A stretch of DNA of 64,000 nucleotides from Brevibacillus_H sp049846925 (GTDB lineage: Bacteria; Bacillota; Bacilli; Brevibacillales; Brevibacillaceae), in the NCBI RefSeq assembly GCF_049846925.1, contig NZ_JBNCMT010000005.1, positions 143,372 through 207,371 of the forward strand, written 5' to 3'. The position numbers were made by a program, and so were the translations under genes. This document shows positions 9,257 to 18,000 of the stretch, piece by piece. The notes under the pieces were generated by a model. That model worked only from the letters and a program-made list of their open reading frames with translations. It ran no database searches and had not been told where the DNA came from. Position 1 is the stretch's first letter, and the number at the start of each line of letters is the position of its first letter.

Positions 9257-12200
9257 TTATTTTACTGTAACTTCTTCAGTAACTGTATCTTCACCAGCAG
9301 TTGCAGTTACTTCGAAAGTTTCTTGACCAGGTTTACCAGTAAATACAGCTTTGAAAGTATCGCCGTCCATAGTTACTGTGAGGTTATCTACATCTTCACC
9401 ATCAACTGTGATTTCAGCTTCTTCGTTGCTTACTGTACCAGTGATTGTGTAACGGGAAAGTGCAGCGAATACTACTTTTTCTTCTGCAGCCAAGCCGGAA
9501 AGCTCAAGATCGTCTGGGTTTTCCCCGCCACCTTGGCCCCATTTATCGTTTTGGCTCAAGAAGTTAGTCATGTCGTAGTTCCAATCTTCTACAGTGTCTT
9601 CATCAGTGATGTAAACAACGTAGTCGATTGCTTTACCGTCATCATCAGTGTCGATAAGAACTACATAGTCACCTTCAGATACGCCGGAGTTAGTTCCGAG
9701 GTCTGGTTGGTTGAAGTATACAGTGCTGCTTGTAGTAAAGTAGTGAAGCTCACCTTTACCATCTTTAGTTTTCATTGTGATGTCACGACCATCAACATCG
9801 TCTACAAGAGCTGTAGTGATGCTATCGATATCATCGGAGTTGTTAAGAGCTTTGTTGATTTCAACTTCTTCAGTTGTATCTTCTTTAGAGTTAACAACAC
9901 GAACTGTGTCTTTTACGATGATTTCGTTGTCGGAGTTCACTTCGTAACGGATTGTATCGAAACGACCGAACTTAGTTCCTACAGTACCATCGAGTTTGAA
10001 GTTCTTCACAGAACCATCTTTGGTTACTACGTTCACATAGTCATCTCCACCACGAGTAGAGAATGTGTCAACCACACCGAACTCACCTTGAGAAGCGATA
10101 GACTTGTCACCGCTGATTACATACATGTAATCAACTTCACCGTTTTTGGTGTGAACAAGTACTTCATAATCGTCTTCTGCGATGTCTTTGAATTTCGCAA
10201 CATCAAGATCTTTGTACTCGTTACGGTTTCCAGCTTTCTCAACTGCACCAGTCATATCGAATACAACTGCATCTTCAGCTACATCATAGGAATCGCCGTC
10301 GATTTCGATAACGTTATCGTCTTCATCAGCTGCTTTATCCCAGTTAGCAGCAGAGATTTTCACGAGGTCAGAAGAATCAACGAGTTCAACTTCTTTAACA
10401 TCGCCATCTGCATCAAGTTCGTACTCAACTACTACTGGCTTACCTTTAGCAACTTTGAATGCTGCAATGATTGCATCATGGTTGTCTTCAAGGTCTTTAC
10501 CTTGGAATTCACCAGCGAAATCTTCAGCATCTTTCACTTCAAGAGTAGCTTTGGAATCTTTTTCGTTGAATACAGATACGCTGTATTGATCTTTACCTTC
10601 ATCATAGAAGATGTCTTTAGCAAGAACAGCAGTTACACGGCGTTCTTTGATTGTAGAAGTTGTTTCGATGTGGCGAACGCGTCCAGTTGTATCAAGGTAG
10701 ATCTTAACATTGAGGCCATCGAGGTCTTCGAATTTATCTGTTTCTTCATTGCCCCATTTTTCGATTGTTTTGTTCTTGTCATCGGAGAAAGTAGTTGCAC
10801 GAAGACGGTAGTTTTTGTCACCGATCTTCAAGAAGTAGTTACCTACACCATTGTTTTTACGGTAGATAACGTCATCTACTTTACCTTCTACTACTGTAGC
10901 ATTAGCAACGATGATTTTGTGATCTTTGTCGCCATCTGCATAGTACATGGAGAATACGTCCATCTCTTTCAAGTCAGCCAATTTAGCTGGCAAACCGTTA
11001 CGGAATACGATGAAGTCTTTGCCTTCTTCGTCACCTTTAAGATCTACATCATCACCATGAAGAACTTCGATTTTTTGTTTGTCAAGGTTGATAGACTTGA
11101 TAACTTCAGAACCGTATTTCAGGTCTGCAGCTTTACCATTGTCAGCAGAACGGTCGTCAACTACTGACATGTAAGCGATATCGCCGTCATCGTTAAGAAC
11201 GATTTTTACTTTGTAAGCGTCGATAGACTCATCAGAGATACCGATAGCTTTGAAAGCTTTATCCCATTGATCTGCATAACGCTTGTAGTTGTAAGTGATT
11301 TTGAAGTCTTTAGCAAAACCATAAGTTTTTTCGTTACCAAGCTTCACTTCGAAGTTGGAAAGAGTGTTCATTCCATCCAATTCTTTGTCAAGTTTGATTA
11401 CTTTGTTGTTGTAGTAGAAAGTATCGAGTGTATCGTTGATAACTTCTTCATCTTCGGAATTTTCCATCCAAACTACAACATCTTCACGATCGTCTTTAAC
11501 CCACACTTGTACGTGTTGGCCACCGAATTCGTTAGCGTTGATACCGTCAGCAACTTTGTAAGTGCCTTTGATACCTTTAGTTTCTTTACCGCCAAGGAAA
11601 GTAACTTCGTTAGCTTTCAAAGTTCCAAGACCAGTTACTGGTACGTTAGAAACGAAAGGAAGCTCGTTGTCGCTGTCGTCGTTCAACCAATCCATGTCTA
11701 CTACTTCAACGTTCAAGTATTCAGTCAAGAGGTTTTCGCCATCAGCTTTGTGGTATCCAACGTCACCGCTACCATACTCATCTTGTTTCATCAAATCGAT
11801 GTTCAAGGAGTTGTCGAGCATCATGAAGATGTCGCCACGAGTAGCTGGTTTGTTAGGATCGATTTTAACACCTTTGGAAATTCCAAGCTCAGCAGCTTTT
11901 GCGATGTAGTTGTTAGGCCATACACCTTTAACTGTTACATCATAACCAAGTGCACGAACGATCATAGCTACTGCTTCAGCATATGTTACGTTGTTGTTAG
12001 CACCGAAAGTGTTGTTAGGGTAACCTTTGATCAATTCTTGACCAGCAGCTACGTTAACCCAACCAGAGAACCAGTCAGCAGATTTAACATCTGCAAAACG
12101 TTGTTCGTTTTGAGCGAGTGCTACGCCAGAAGCGAGACCACGAGCACGTACTACCAATGTAGCGAATTGTGCGCGAGTTACGTTTTTATCTACCGCGTAG

Positions 12201-12376
12201 TCACCATTACCCATACCTTCTACCAAACCAAGAGCAGCAAGGCGTTTTACTACTTTATCAAGAGCTGGATCGATTTGTGGAGCTGTTGTTGTTGCTGCTT
12301 CTTCTGCACCTACTACCATAGGAGCTACTGTCAATGCAAGTGCACTTGCTAATACGCTGTTAACAACCTTTTTCAT
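9257..12376 (-). CDS. mwp: Middle wall protein (S-layer protein, MWP) with three N-terminal SLH domains
   Basis: This 1039-residue S-layer protein starts with the signal peptide MKKVVNSVLASALALTVAP, essentially the MWP leader of B. brevis 47 (MWP there is about 1050 residues). After cleavage near VVGA-EE come three SLH domains (about residues 35-80, 90-140 and 145-195), with the usual T-R-A-Q-F/T-Y-A-E-A/T-R-G-D-I motifs. These bind pyruvylated secondary wall polymer. A long, very acidic (Asp/Glu-rich) body follows, and the last 80 residues (TITGTVSNEEAEITVDGE) look like an Ig-type module. The ATG used here has GAGGAGG 11 bases upstream. A second in-frame start, TTG at 12469 with its own GGGAGGTGA site, would add 31 residues ahead of the signal peptide. 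Dual starts of this kind are known for the B. brevis 47 gene. Confidence 0.92.
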   Translation of the reverse strand: MKKVVNSVLASALALTVAPMVVGAEEAATTTAPQIDPALDKVVKRLAALGLVEGMGNGDYAVDKNVTRAQFATLVVRARGLASGVALAQNEQRFADVKSADWFSGWVNVAAGQELIKGYPNNTFGANNNVTYAEAVAMIVRALGYDVTVKGVWPNNYIAKAAELGISKGVKIDPNKPATRGDIFMMLDNSLNIDLMKQDEYGSGDVGYHKADGENLLTEYLNVEVVDMDWLNDDSDNELPFVSNVPVTGLGTLKANEVTFLGGKETKGIKGTYKVADGINANEFGGQHVQVWVKDDREDVVVWMENSEDEEVINDTLDTFYYNNKVIKLDKELDGMNTLSNFEVKLGNEKTYGFAKDFKITYNYKRYADQWDKAFKAIGISDESIDAYKVKIVLNDDGDIAYMSVVDDRSADNGKAADLKYGSEVIKSINLDKQKIEVLHGDDVDLKGDEEGKDFIVFRNGLPAKLADLKEMDVFSMYYADGDKDHKIIVANATVVEGKVDDVIYRKNNGVGNYFLKIGDKNYRLRATTFSDDKNKTIEKWGNEETDKFEDLDGLNVKIYLDTTGRVRHIETTSTIKERRVTAVLAKDIFYDEGKDQYSVSVFNEKDSKATLEVKDAEDFAGEFQGKDLEDNHDAIIAAFKVAKGKPVVVEYELDADGDVKEVELVDSSDLVKISAANWDKAADEDDNVIEIDGDSYDVAEDAVVFDMTGAVEKAGNRNEYKDLDVAKFKDIAEDDYEVLVHTKNGEVDYMYVISGDKSIASQGEFGVVDTFSTRGGDDYVNVVTKDGSVKNFKLDGTVGTKFGRFDTIRYEVNSDNEIIVKDTVRVVNSKEDTTEEVEINKALNNSDDIDSITTALVDDVDGRDITMKTKDGKGELHYFTTSSTVYFNQPDLGTNSGVSEGDYVVLIDTDDDGKAIDYVVYITDEDTVEDWNYDMTNFLSQNDKWGQGGGENPDDLELSGLAAEEKVVFAALSRYTITGTVSNEEAEITVDGEDVDNLTVTMDGDTFKAVFTGKPGQETFEVTATAGEDTVTEEVTVK

Positions 12377-12495
12377 AATCTTAGGTTCTCCTCCTCTAGT
12401 ATAACTTAATTGATCTTGGGGAAAATTATTTTTAGATGTATCTTTCTTTTTAAAGCCCGAATCCTGCAAGCGCGTTTCACCTCCCTTCGCAGGCT
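12377..12495 (-). promoter_or_regulatory. Upstream translation start of mwp (TTG) with its own ribosome binding site
   Basis: In frame with mwp, a TTG codon at 12469-12467 is preceded by AGGGAGGTGA at an eight-base spacing and followed by 31 codons of hydrophilic sequence (MQDSGFKKKDTSKNNFPQDQ and on) reaching the signal-peptide ATG. A second site, AGAGGAGG, serves that ATG. The extension has no signal-like features of its own. The arrangement, including the spacing of 31 codons, agrees with the two tandem initiation sites described for the B. brevis 47 cell wall protein operon. Confidence 0.8.
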
Positions 12496-12561
12496 CACGG
12501 TTCTACATGTTCTGAGCAATTTCTCTACGATTTTTGTAAATGTGTAAAATGCACAATCACT

Positions 12562-12590
12562 AGTGTACCATAGTTAGTAGACTTCGTGAA
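12562..12590 (-). promoter_or_regulatory. Proximal promoter candidate of the mwp-owp operon
   Basis: TTCACG (12590-12585) and TACACT (12567-12562) are separated by exactly 17 bp. It lies downstream of the leader hairpin, so transcripts from here would avoid it. Tandem promoters are known for this operon in B. brevis 47; the exact start site is inferred. Confidence 0.55.
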
Positions 12591-12668
12591 TGACTTTTTA
12601 CACCATTCCCCGTATTTGTTGTGACATTCTATTAAACGCTTCAATCCGTCAAAAGTTGCGGTGCCTCG

Positions 12669-12729
12669 AAAAAAAACTTAAAAAACTTTTTCGTGAGCCG
12701 CAACCGCTTTTGTGTAGCGGTTTGTTGCG
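12669..12729 (-). promoter_or_regulatory. Leader hairpin and T-rich tract upstream of mwp (possible attenuator)
   Basis: On the minus strand AACCGCT and AGCGGTT (12722-12716 and 12708-12702) form a seven-bp stem, extendable through GCAA/TTGC with a bulge. Some 15 bases later come two T-runs of six and eight. Only transcripts from the two distal promoters contain it. The gap between stem and T-run argues against a simple terminator, so a regulatory role is a guess. Confidence 0.4.
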
Positions 12730-12730
12730 T

Positions 12731-12787
12731 CTCATAATTCGTATTATAGGGCGTTGTCACAAATAAGTCATTCGCAACCTTTTTCCA
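12731..12787 (-). promoter_or_regulatory. Tandem promoter module A of the S-layer operon
   Basis: ATGACT (12771-12766), a 17-bp spacer and a perfect TATAAT (12748-12743). The surrounding 57 bp are nearly the same as a second module 124 bp upstream, including the TTGCGAATGACT block ahead of the -35 box. Confidence 0.7.
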
Positions 12788-12854
12788 ATTCCGATGCTTT
12801 ATGCCTAGTCGCATTTTGTCGAAATTGCTAGTTGCTAGATTCTCGTGATGTGCG

Positions 12855-12911
12855 CTCACAATTTGTATTATAGGTTGCCGTCACAGATTAGTCATTCGCA
12901 ACCTTTTACCA
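12855..12911 (-). promoter_or_regulatory. Tandem promoter module B of the S-layer operon (duplicate of A)
   Basis: ATGACT (12895-12890), a 17-bp spacer and a perfect TATAAT (12872-12867). It begins just after the stop codon of the TolC-like gene. It differs from module A at about ten positions in 57, with both hexamers and the spacing unchanged, pointing to a duplicated promoter kept by selection. Confidence 0.7.
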
Positions 12912-12923
12912 GTTGAGCCATTA

Positions 12924-14078
12924 TTAGTTGCCCAGCGCTGTGTCAAAATTAATGGCTGCCAAGTTGTAGTTGTGCAAAGCTTGCTGGTACTGTTTTTCCT
13001 GACCAGAGAGCTCTTCTTCGGCCGTAATTACTTCCAAAGCAGTTGCCAAGCCATTCTCAAAGCGAAGGTTAGTCAATCGATAGTTTTCGGTTGCTGCATC
13101 ATTTGCTTTTTTGTAAGCATCAATTGCCGTTTTTGCTGCTTGCAGGTTGAAGTATGCTTCTGCTACTTCGATCTCAACGGAACGTTTCTGGTCTTCTAAA
13201 TTGATTTTTGCTTTCTCTACACTATTGAGAGTCATCTCACCTTGATATGTTATGACGGAAGAATACTTTTTAATCATCTCAATATTCAATTCTGCCACTT
13301 TTATTTCTTCTTCACTTTGAAAAATTTCCGGACGTTGTTTCACAGCCAATTGGCGAGCTTCATCTAATGTAAGAACATTTGCTTTTACTTGAAGGTCATC
13401 ATCTGCAAGAGTCCACTTGCTATCGATGTCCACACCCAGGAACTCATTCAGTTTCATTCGATAGACTTCTACATCAGATTGTGATACTGCAAGTGCTGCT
13501 TGTGCACGAGCCAGGCCTGCCTCTGCTTGCAATACGTCAGTTTTGGCTCTTGTGCCTACATCAAATGCTGCTTTAGCCACTTTCAATTGTGTTTCAGCAC
13601 GTTTGTAGCTTTGTTTCTTCAGTGTTAACTCAGATTCTGCATGGAGCAGATCGTAATATGCTTTTTGCGCACCCAGTTTGATTTTGGATTCGGTAGATTT
13701 GAGAAACAGCTTATTCACTTTCTTAGCCGATTCCGCTTTGGCGGTATTGACGTACTTCGCGTTTGCTGTTTCGAGGTTATCGATAAAGTCAGAAGGGATG
13801 TCTTTTACCTTTGAGCTAACCAAACGTGAATTAAGGTCAGCAGAGCTCACGTCAATTTTGAGCGAGCGAAGTTGGCTATTGGTCTGAAGAGCCTGCTCAA
13901 CTGCTTTTGCAATCGTTAGCTCTTGTGCTGGAGCTGTAGCTGGCGCAGTAGCTGCTGGTGTAACTGGAGTTGCAGGGGTTGTAGCTGGTGTTTGCGCCAT
14001 TACCGCTGTAGAAGAAGCTACTATTGATGTAGCAAGAGTCAGCGCAAGTAATGTTTTGCGAGAATACGGAAAATTCAT
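12924..14078 (-). CDS. Secreted TolC-like (OEP family) protein
   Basis: A 384-residue protein with a signal peptide (about residues 1-29, ending VMAQ), an Ala/Thr/Pro-rich linker (about 30-55) and then two outer-membrane-efflux (OEP) repeats made almost wholly of long heptad-rich helices. Each has the TolC-type sequence A-x-x-A-Y-x-x-L and ends in F-x-x-G-x-x-x-x-x-x-V-L/I-x-A-E (FDVGTRAKTDVLQAEA and FENGLATALEVITAEE). In Gram-negative TolC each repeat carries two barrel strands; here the gaps between helices are too short for them. A Firmicute also has no outer membrane, so export-channel function is unlikely in the usual form. I chose the ATG eight bases after AAAGGAG rather than the GTG overlapping it. 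No terminator separates it from the S-layer operon promoters. Confidence 0.75.
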   Translation of the reverse strand: MNFPYSRKTLLALTLATSIVASSTAVMAQTPATTPATPVTPAATAPATAPAQELTIAKAVEQALQTNSQLRSLKIDVSSADLNSRLVSSKVKDIPSDFIDNLETANAKYVNTAKAESAKKVNKLFLKSTESKIKLGAQKAYYDLLHAESELTLKKQSYKRAETQLKVAKAAFDVGTRAKTDVLQAEAGLARAQAALAVSQSDVEVYRMKLNEFLGVDIDSKWTLADDDLQVKANVLTLDEARQLAVKQRPEIFQSEEEIKVAELNIEMIKKYSSVITYQGEMTLNSVEKAKINLEDQKRSVEIEVAEAYFNLQAAKTAIDAYKKANDAATENYRLTNLRFENGLATALEVITAEEELSGQEKQYQQALHNYNLAAINFDTALGN

Positions 14079-14305
14079 ACTGTTCACTCCTTTAAAATAA
14101 GAATCTTGTTAAAAAGTAGCGTTATTGCCACTAATCACTATAACATAGCTGACGAAAAGCTTCCAATGCGGTCCTTTTCTATACATCTGTACAGACCGCC
14201 GAAAACATACCTACAAGAGTATTACGTTCATTAGACGTGTTGAATTTCAGTTCGGTTGCATCTTGTCATAAAAGTGGCTATGCTTCTATTTGAGGTGATG
14301 ATCGG

Positions 14306-14959
14306 ATGCTTGCACAATACAAAACAGTTGCTGGTTACGGGGAAGACGAAATTATTATTGAACGCTCCCGCTTTATCGGATATTGCACAAGGGCAACAAC
14401 AGAAGAAGAAGCTGTTTCTTTCATTAATACTATAAAGAAGAAACACTGGGATGCTACTCATAATTGTTCTGCTTTCGTCATCGGGGAGAATGATCAAATC
14501 CAACGATCTTCTGATGACGGTGAACCAAGTGGAACGGCAGGGAAGCCGATCCTCGAATGCATCAAAAAGAACGGGGTCAAAGATACGGTTATCGTCGTTA
14601 CCCGCTATTTCGGTGGTATCAAGCTGGGCGCTGGCGGCTTGGTTCGAGCGTATACACAGGGAACCGTCGTTGGGTTGAAAGCTGCCGGGATCGTCGCTCA
14701 TGTCTTGCATCAAGACATTACCGTAGCGGTGGATTACCATTGGTGGGGCAAAGTCGAAAATGAATTGCGACTTGGGCAACACCGTGTAGCCGATACGGTT
14801 TATACGGATAAGGTTGCTGTTACGGTCCAGATTCCTAACGGGGAAGAGGATGCTTTCGTGGAGAGATTCACGGATCTGACGAACGGACAGGCGGAGATCG
14901 TCCTTGGAGAGAAAAAGTATGTCGAGCTGCCAATTAATGCAGTTGGGGATGACGAATAG
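14306..14959 (+). CDS. yvyE: YigZ/IMPACT (UPF0029) family protein, YvyE-like
   Basis: A 217-residue cytoplasmic protein and the only plus-strand gene. The N-terminal IMPACT domain is clear: IERSRFIGY, then HNCSAFVIG, then SSDDGEPSGTAGKPIL (about residues 70-85) and VTRYFGGIKLGAGGL (about 101-115), all signatures of the YigZ/IMPACT family. A smaller C-terminal domain (DUF1949-like) follows. The length matches B. subtilis YvyE (about 217). In eukaryotes IMPACT proteins modulate GCN2; the bacterial role is not settled, with proposals around translation or peptide metabolism. The start follows a good GAGGTGAT site. It is divergent from the TolC-like gene and convergent with the giant SLH gene, sharing a terminator hairpin with it. 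Confidence 0.88.
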   Translation: MLAQYKTVAGYGEDEIIIERSRFIGYCTRATTEEEAVSFINTIKKKHWDATHNCSAFVIGENDQIQRSSDDGEPSGTAGKPILECIKKNGVKDTVIVVTRYFGGIKLGAGGLVRAYTQGTVVGLKAAGIVAHVLHQDITVAVDYHWWGKVENELRLGQHRVADTVYTDKVAVTVQIPNGEEDAFVERFTDLTNGQAEIVLGEKKYVELPINAVGDDE

Positions 14960-14992
14960 GAGAAGTAATTGAATACAGTCATGGAAAAGGAA

Positions 14993-15031
14993 GAAGCCTT
15001 CCCGGCGAGTGTGGTACTCGGGGAAGGCTTC
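14993..15031. terminator. Shared terminator between the convergent yvyE and SLH genes
   Basis: An 11-bp perfect stem (GAAGCCTTCCC / GGGAAGGCTTC) with an inner GAGT/ACTC stem lies between the two convergent stop codons. T-rich sequence follows on both strands (TTTGTGTTT on plus; TTCTTCCTTTTCC on minus), so it may work in both directions. Confidence 0.75.
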
Positions 15032-15053
15032 TTTGTGTTTAATTCGTCTTTAT

Positions 15054-18000
15054 TTAGCGAACTGCCTGAATTGCTGGTAGTGTTTTGAGATCTTTCATGA
15101 TGTTTGCCATGATGATCGAAGCATCACCACGAAGCAGATATGCGCTTGGCTCAAAGATGTATCCCTTTTTCGGATCTTTCTCATCGATTGGCGAACCATT
15201 TACATATTTTTTCTTGGCGATAGCGAGAACTGCTGCCCGGCTGTAAGAAGAGATCAGGTTGTAATCCTTGAACAGCTTTTGCAGATCCTTGGTTACTTTC
15301 GCAGGGTCCGTATCTTGCTTGAACTGGAGAGCACGAGAAAGAATGACGGATGCATCTTCACGGGTGATTGGCTTATCCGGCTCGAACACTCGAGGTGTTG
15401 TTCCACGGAGAATACCCATGTTGGCTGCTGTTTCGATGTAGCGGTAGTCGTATAAGCTATCTGCTGTATACGCCAGTGGTACGTCGTCAAAGTTTAAATG
15501 ATCTGGATCAAAGTTTAACGGTACTTGAAGTGCTCGAACAATCATTGCTGCAAACTCACCACGAGTAATGTTTGAATCTACACCGAACTCATTATCCCTT
15601 TTCGGTTTCAAGATTCCTTTTACATAAATGGCTTCTGTATGGTTTCGTGCATATGAATGCTGAGAAATATCGTTAAACGAGTTAGACATCTTGGCTACCA
15701 TATAGTAACCAAATCGATCAAAGTTAGCAGTTACTTGTCTCTTTTGCGGATCTACAACTCCCCCGACATTGGTCCAAGTCTTCTCATCCGGATCAAAACG
15801 GAATACTGTAATCCACATTGAAGCATCTGCTACGACGCTCTTATCGTAGTTCAATTTTATTTTTCCACGTTGAGTTGGTACAACCATCAAATCATCTTGG
15901 CGTTTGTTGAAGTTTGGCAAGTCAGAAGATGGTAGTTGATGAGGTAAAAAGCCTTCTTTCACGTCATCGTAGTTTTCCGTATCGTCATCATCAGCCAGTC
16001 CACCGTCAACCCAGTACATCGGACTGATTAAAATAAAGTGCTGACGGTCAAAGGATGCCTGTAGCAATTGCTTGCCTAAGCTTACGTCTGTTCGGAAGCT
16101 GGAAGGCACTTTCTGATAATCATAACGGTCGACTACCCCATCATCTGGGTTTGCTATACCAAATAACAGAGAATGGTCTGCGTATACCTGAGTCTTATAT
16201 TTATTTGGACTCTTCGGATCCATGCGGCGCAAATACGTATCTTTCGGGAAGGTCACCTGAACTGCCCCGCTGAATACGGAGTGTGAAGCTTTCATTGGCT
16301 CCATCCATTGAGCTCCCGGAATATTGTCTTGCGCATACATGATGTCAAACTGACCAGTAGTTTTCTCTGTGCCTTTAGTAATTGTGAATTTGATCGTGTT
16401 CTTTTTGTTTGGCTTGAGATTCATAATAACGGCTTTGAATACGTCTTTATACTCTTTGTCACCATCATTATCTTCGTCAAAGTCAATTTGCTTTGCCTGC
16501 ACTTTATCAACTAATACAGAATCAGCGCCCTTGGCTTCGATTACTACTTCTAGGTAGTTACGATTGATTGATCCAGCTAGTTCTTGCTTCGTTGGACGAA
16601 GGATCGTGTAAGGCATGACTTTGGAAGAAATCTCAAGGTTTTTCGCTGCATACGGACCAGAGAAACCTGCGTTGTAAACTCGAATGGAATATACAAGCTC
16701 TGTGCCATCTTTCGGCATTTCCTGATTCGAAATTACAAATTCGAAATTCTGTGTACTTCTTACATACTTCACAGCTAGTCCAGATGGTGTAATATTTGAG
16801 CCGCTGTTATACGTGTTACCTGCGTCATCGGCAAATCGTTTGGTTAAGTCCCATGTCCAGACTAAACCGTCGTTTCGTTTAATTTCTAAAATATAATTCG
16901 ATGCTAACGGTGTAGTACCAGAAAGCAGAGTAGATAACTTGCTTTCAATGACGGAACGATTCGTTCCTAAGTCCAGGAAGTCGAAAGAACCATAAACATT
17001 CAACTTTTTCTCTTCTGTTGAGTAAATTCCGTCAGCTCCCGGGAAGCGTTTGGCATCCTTTTTAGGGAGATTAAACTCGACTGGATATGGATAGATATCC
17101 TTGTCCTTAGCCGGCAGCTCAGGAATGTTGGTGGAACTGATTCGGATCACCAGTTCTTTTTTGTAGATATCTTTATCCTGAGAGTTTGGACCATTTGATT
17201 TGTAGAGGAAAACGATTTTATTCTCCCCTGCTTTCAGTTGATCATAAATGGTTTCAAAGGATGTTTTGGATTCATCTACAATAAAACGATTTGGTTTGGT
17301 TACACTTTCTTGTTGCAGGGCAACTTCAAAGTTATTCACATACAGATACAGTTTTTGATTCACGTCACCCATGGTAAATACAGCAGGATCTTTCAAATCA
17401 ACGTTGCGAAGATCCCCTCGTAATTTACCCAATGCCCTCACAACAATGTCGTTAATTAAAACAGTCTTAGCTTCCGTAGTATCACGATTGATCACTTGTC
17501 CATCGTACATCGTGTCAAAGTTTACATACGCACCAGATACATAATTGATGGTACGTTCAATTGTGTAGGATCCCGTCGTGCTTCCATTTTTATAGGTAAA
17601 CGTGAATTTCAAGGTCTGTGTACCGCTAAATGGAAGCTCCTTGAGCATGAGCACAATTCGTTTGACATCGTCTTTACGGTTGTCACCTGTAACGTCTTTT
17701 GATGAATTGTAAACATCATATGCTGCTTTTGCATCACCATGAGCCGAACCGGTCGCATAAGATTGCAGATACTTAATAACATTGGAAGAGCTAGGTGAAC
17801 TAGAGTTATAACTCGTTAAATCAACAGTTTCACCACTTGGGCTGGTTGATGTAATTTGAATATCAAAGTTGTTTGGTGGATCAGTAGCCAAAGGTGTAGG
17901 AGTTGCCCCCTGGTTTTTGGAAACATCTGTATACAGATCTCCTTGACCAGAATTAAGGTCATCTTTTGATGGATCAATTACCTGATATTCAATCGCAAAA

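Noticed and set aside
9323..12352. Long open frames (614 and 361 codons) on the plus strand opposite mwp
   Set aside because: They come from the extreme codon bias of mwp, which avoids codons that would give stops in the antisense frame. The products are Val/Phe/Cys/Ser-rich, without start signals or domains.
12641..12859. A 72-codon frame in the mwp leader
   Set aside because: It covers promoter module A and the leader hairpin, has a Lys/Phe-rich unconvincing product and no good ribosome binding site.
14231..14782. A 183-codon frame opposite the yvyE-family gene
   Set aside because: It lies antisense to a well conserved protein and shows no family resemblance.
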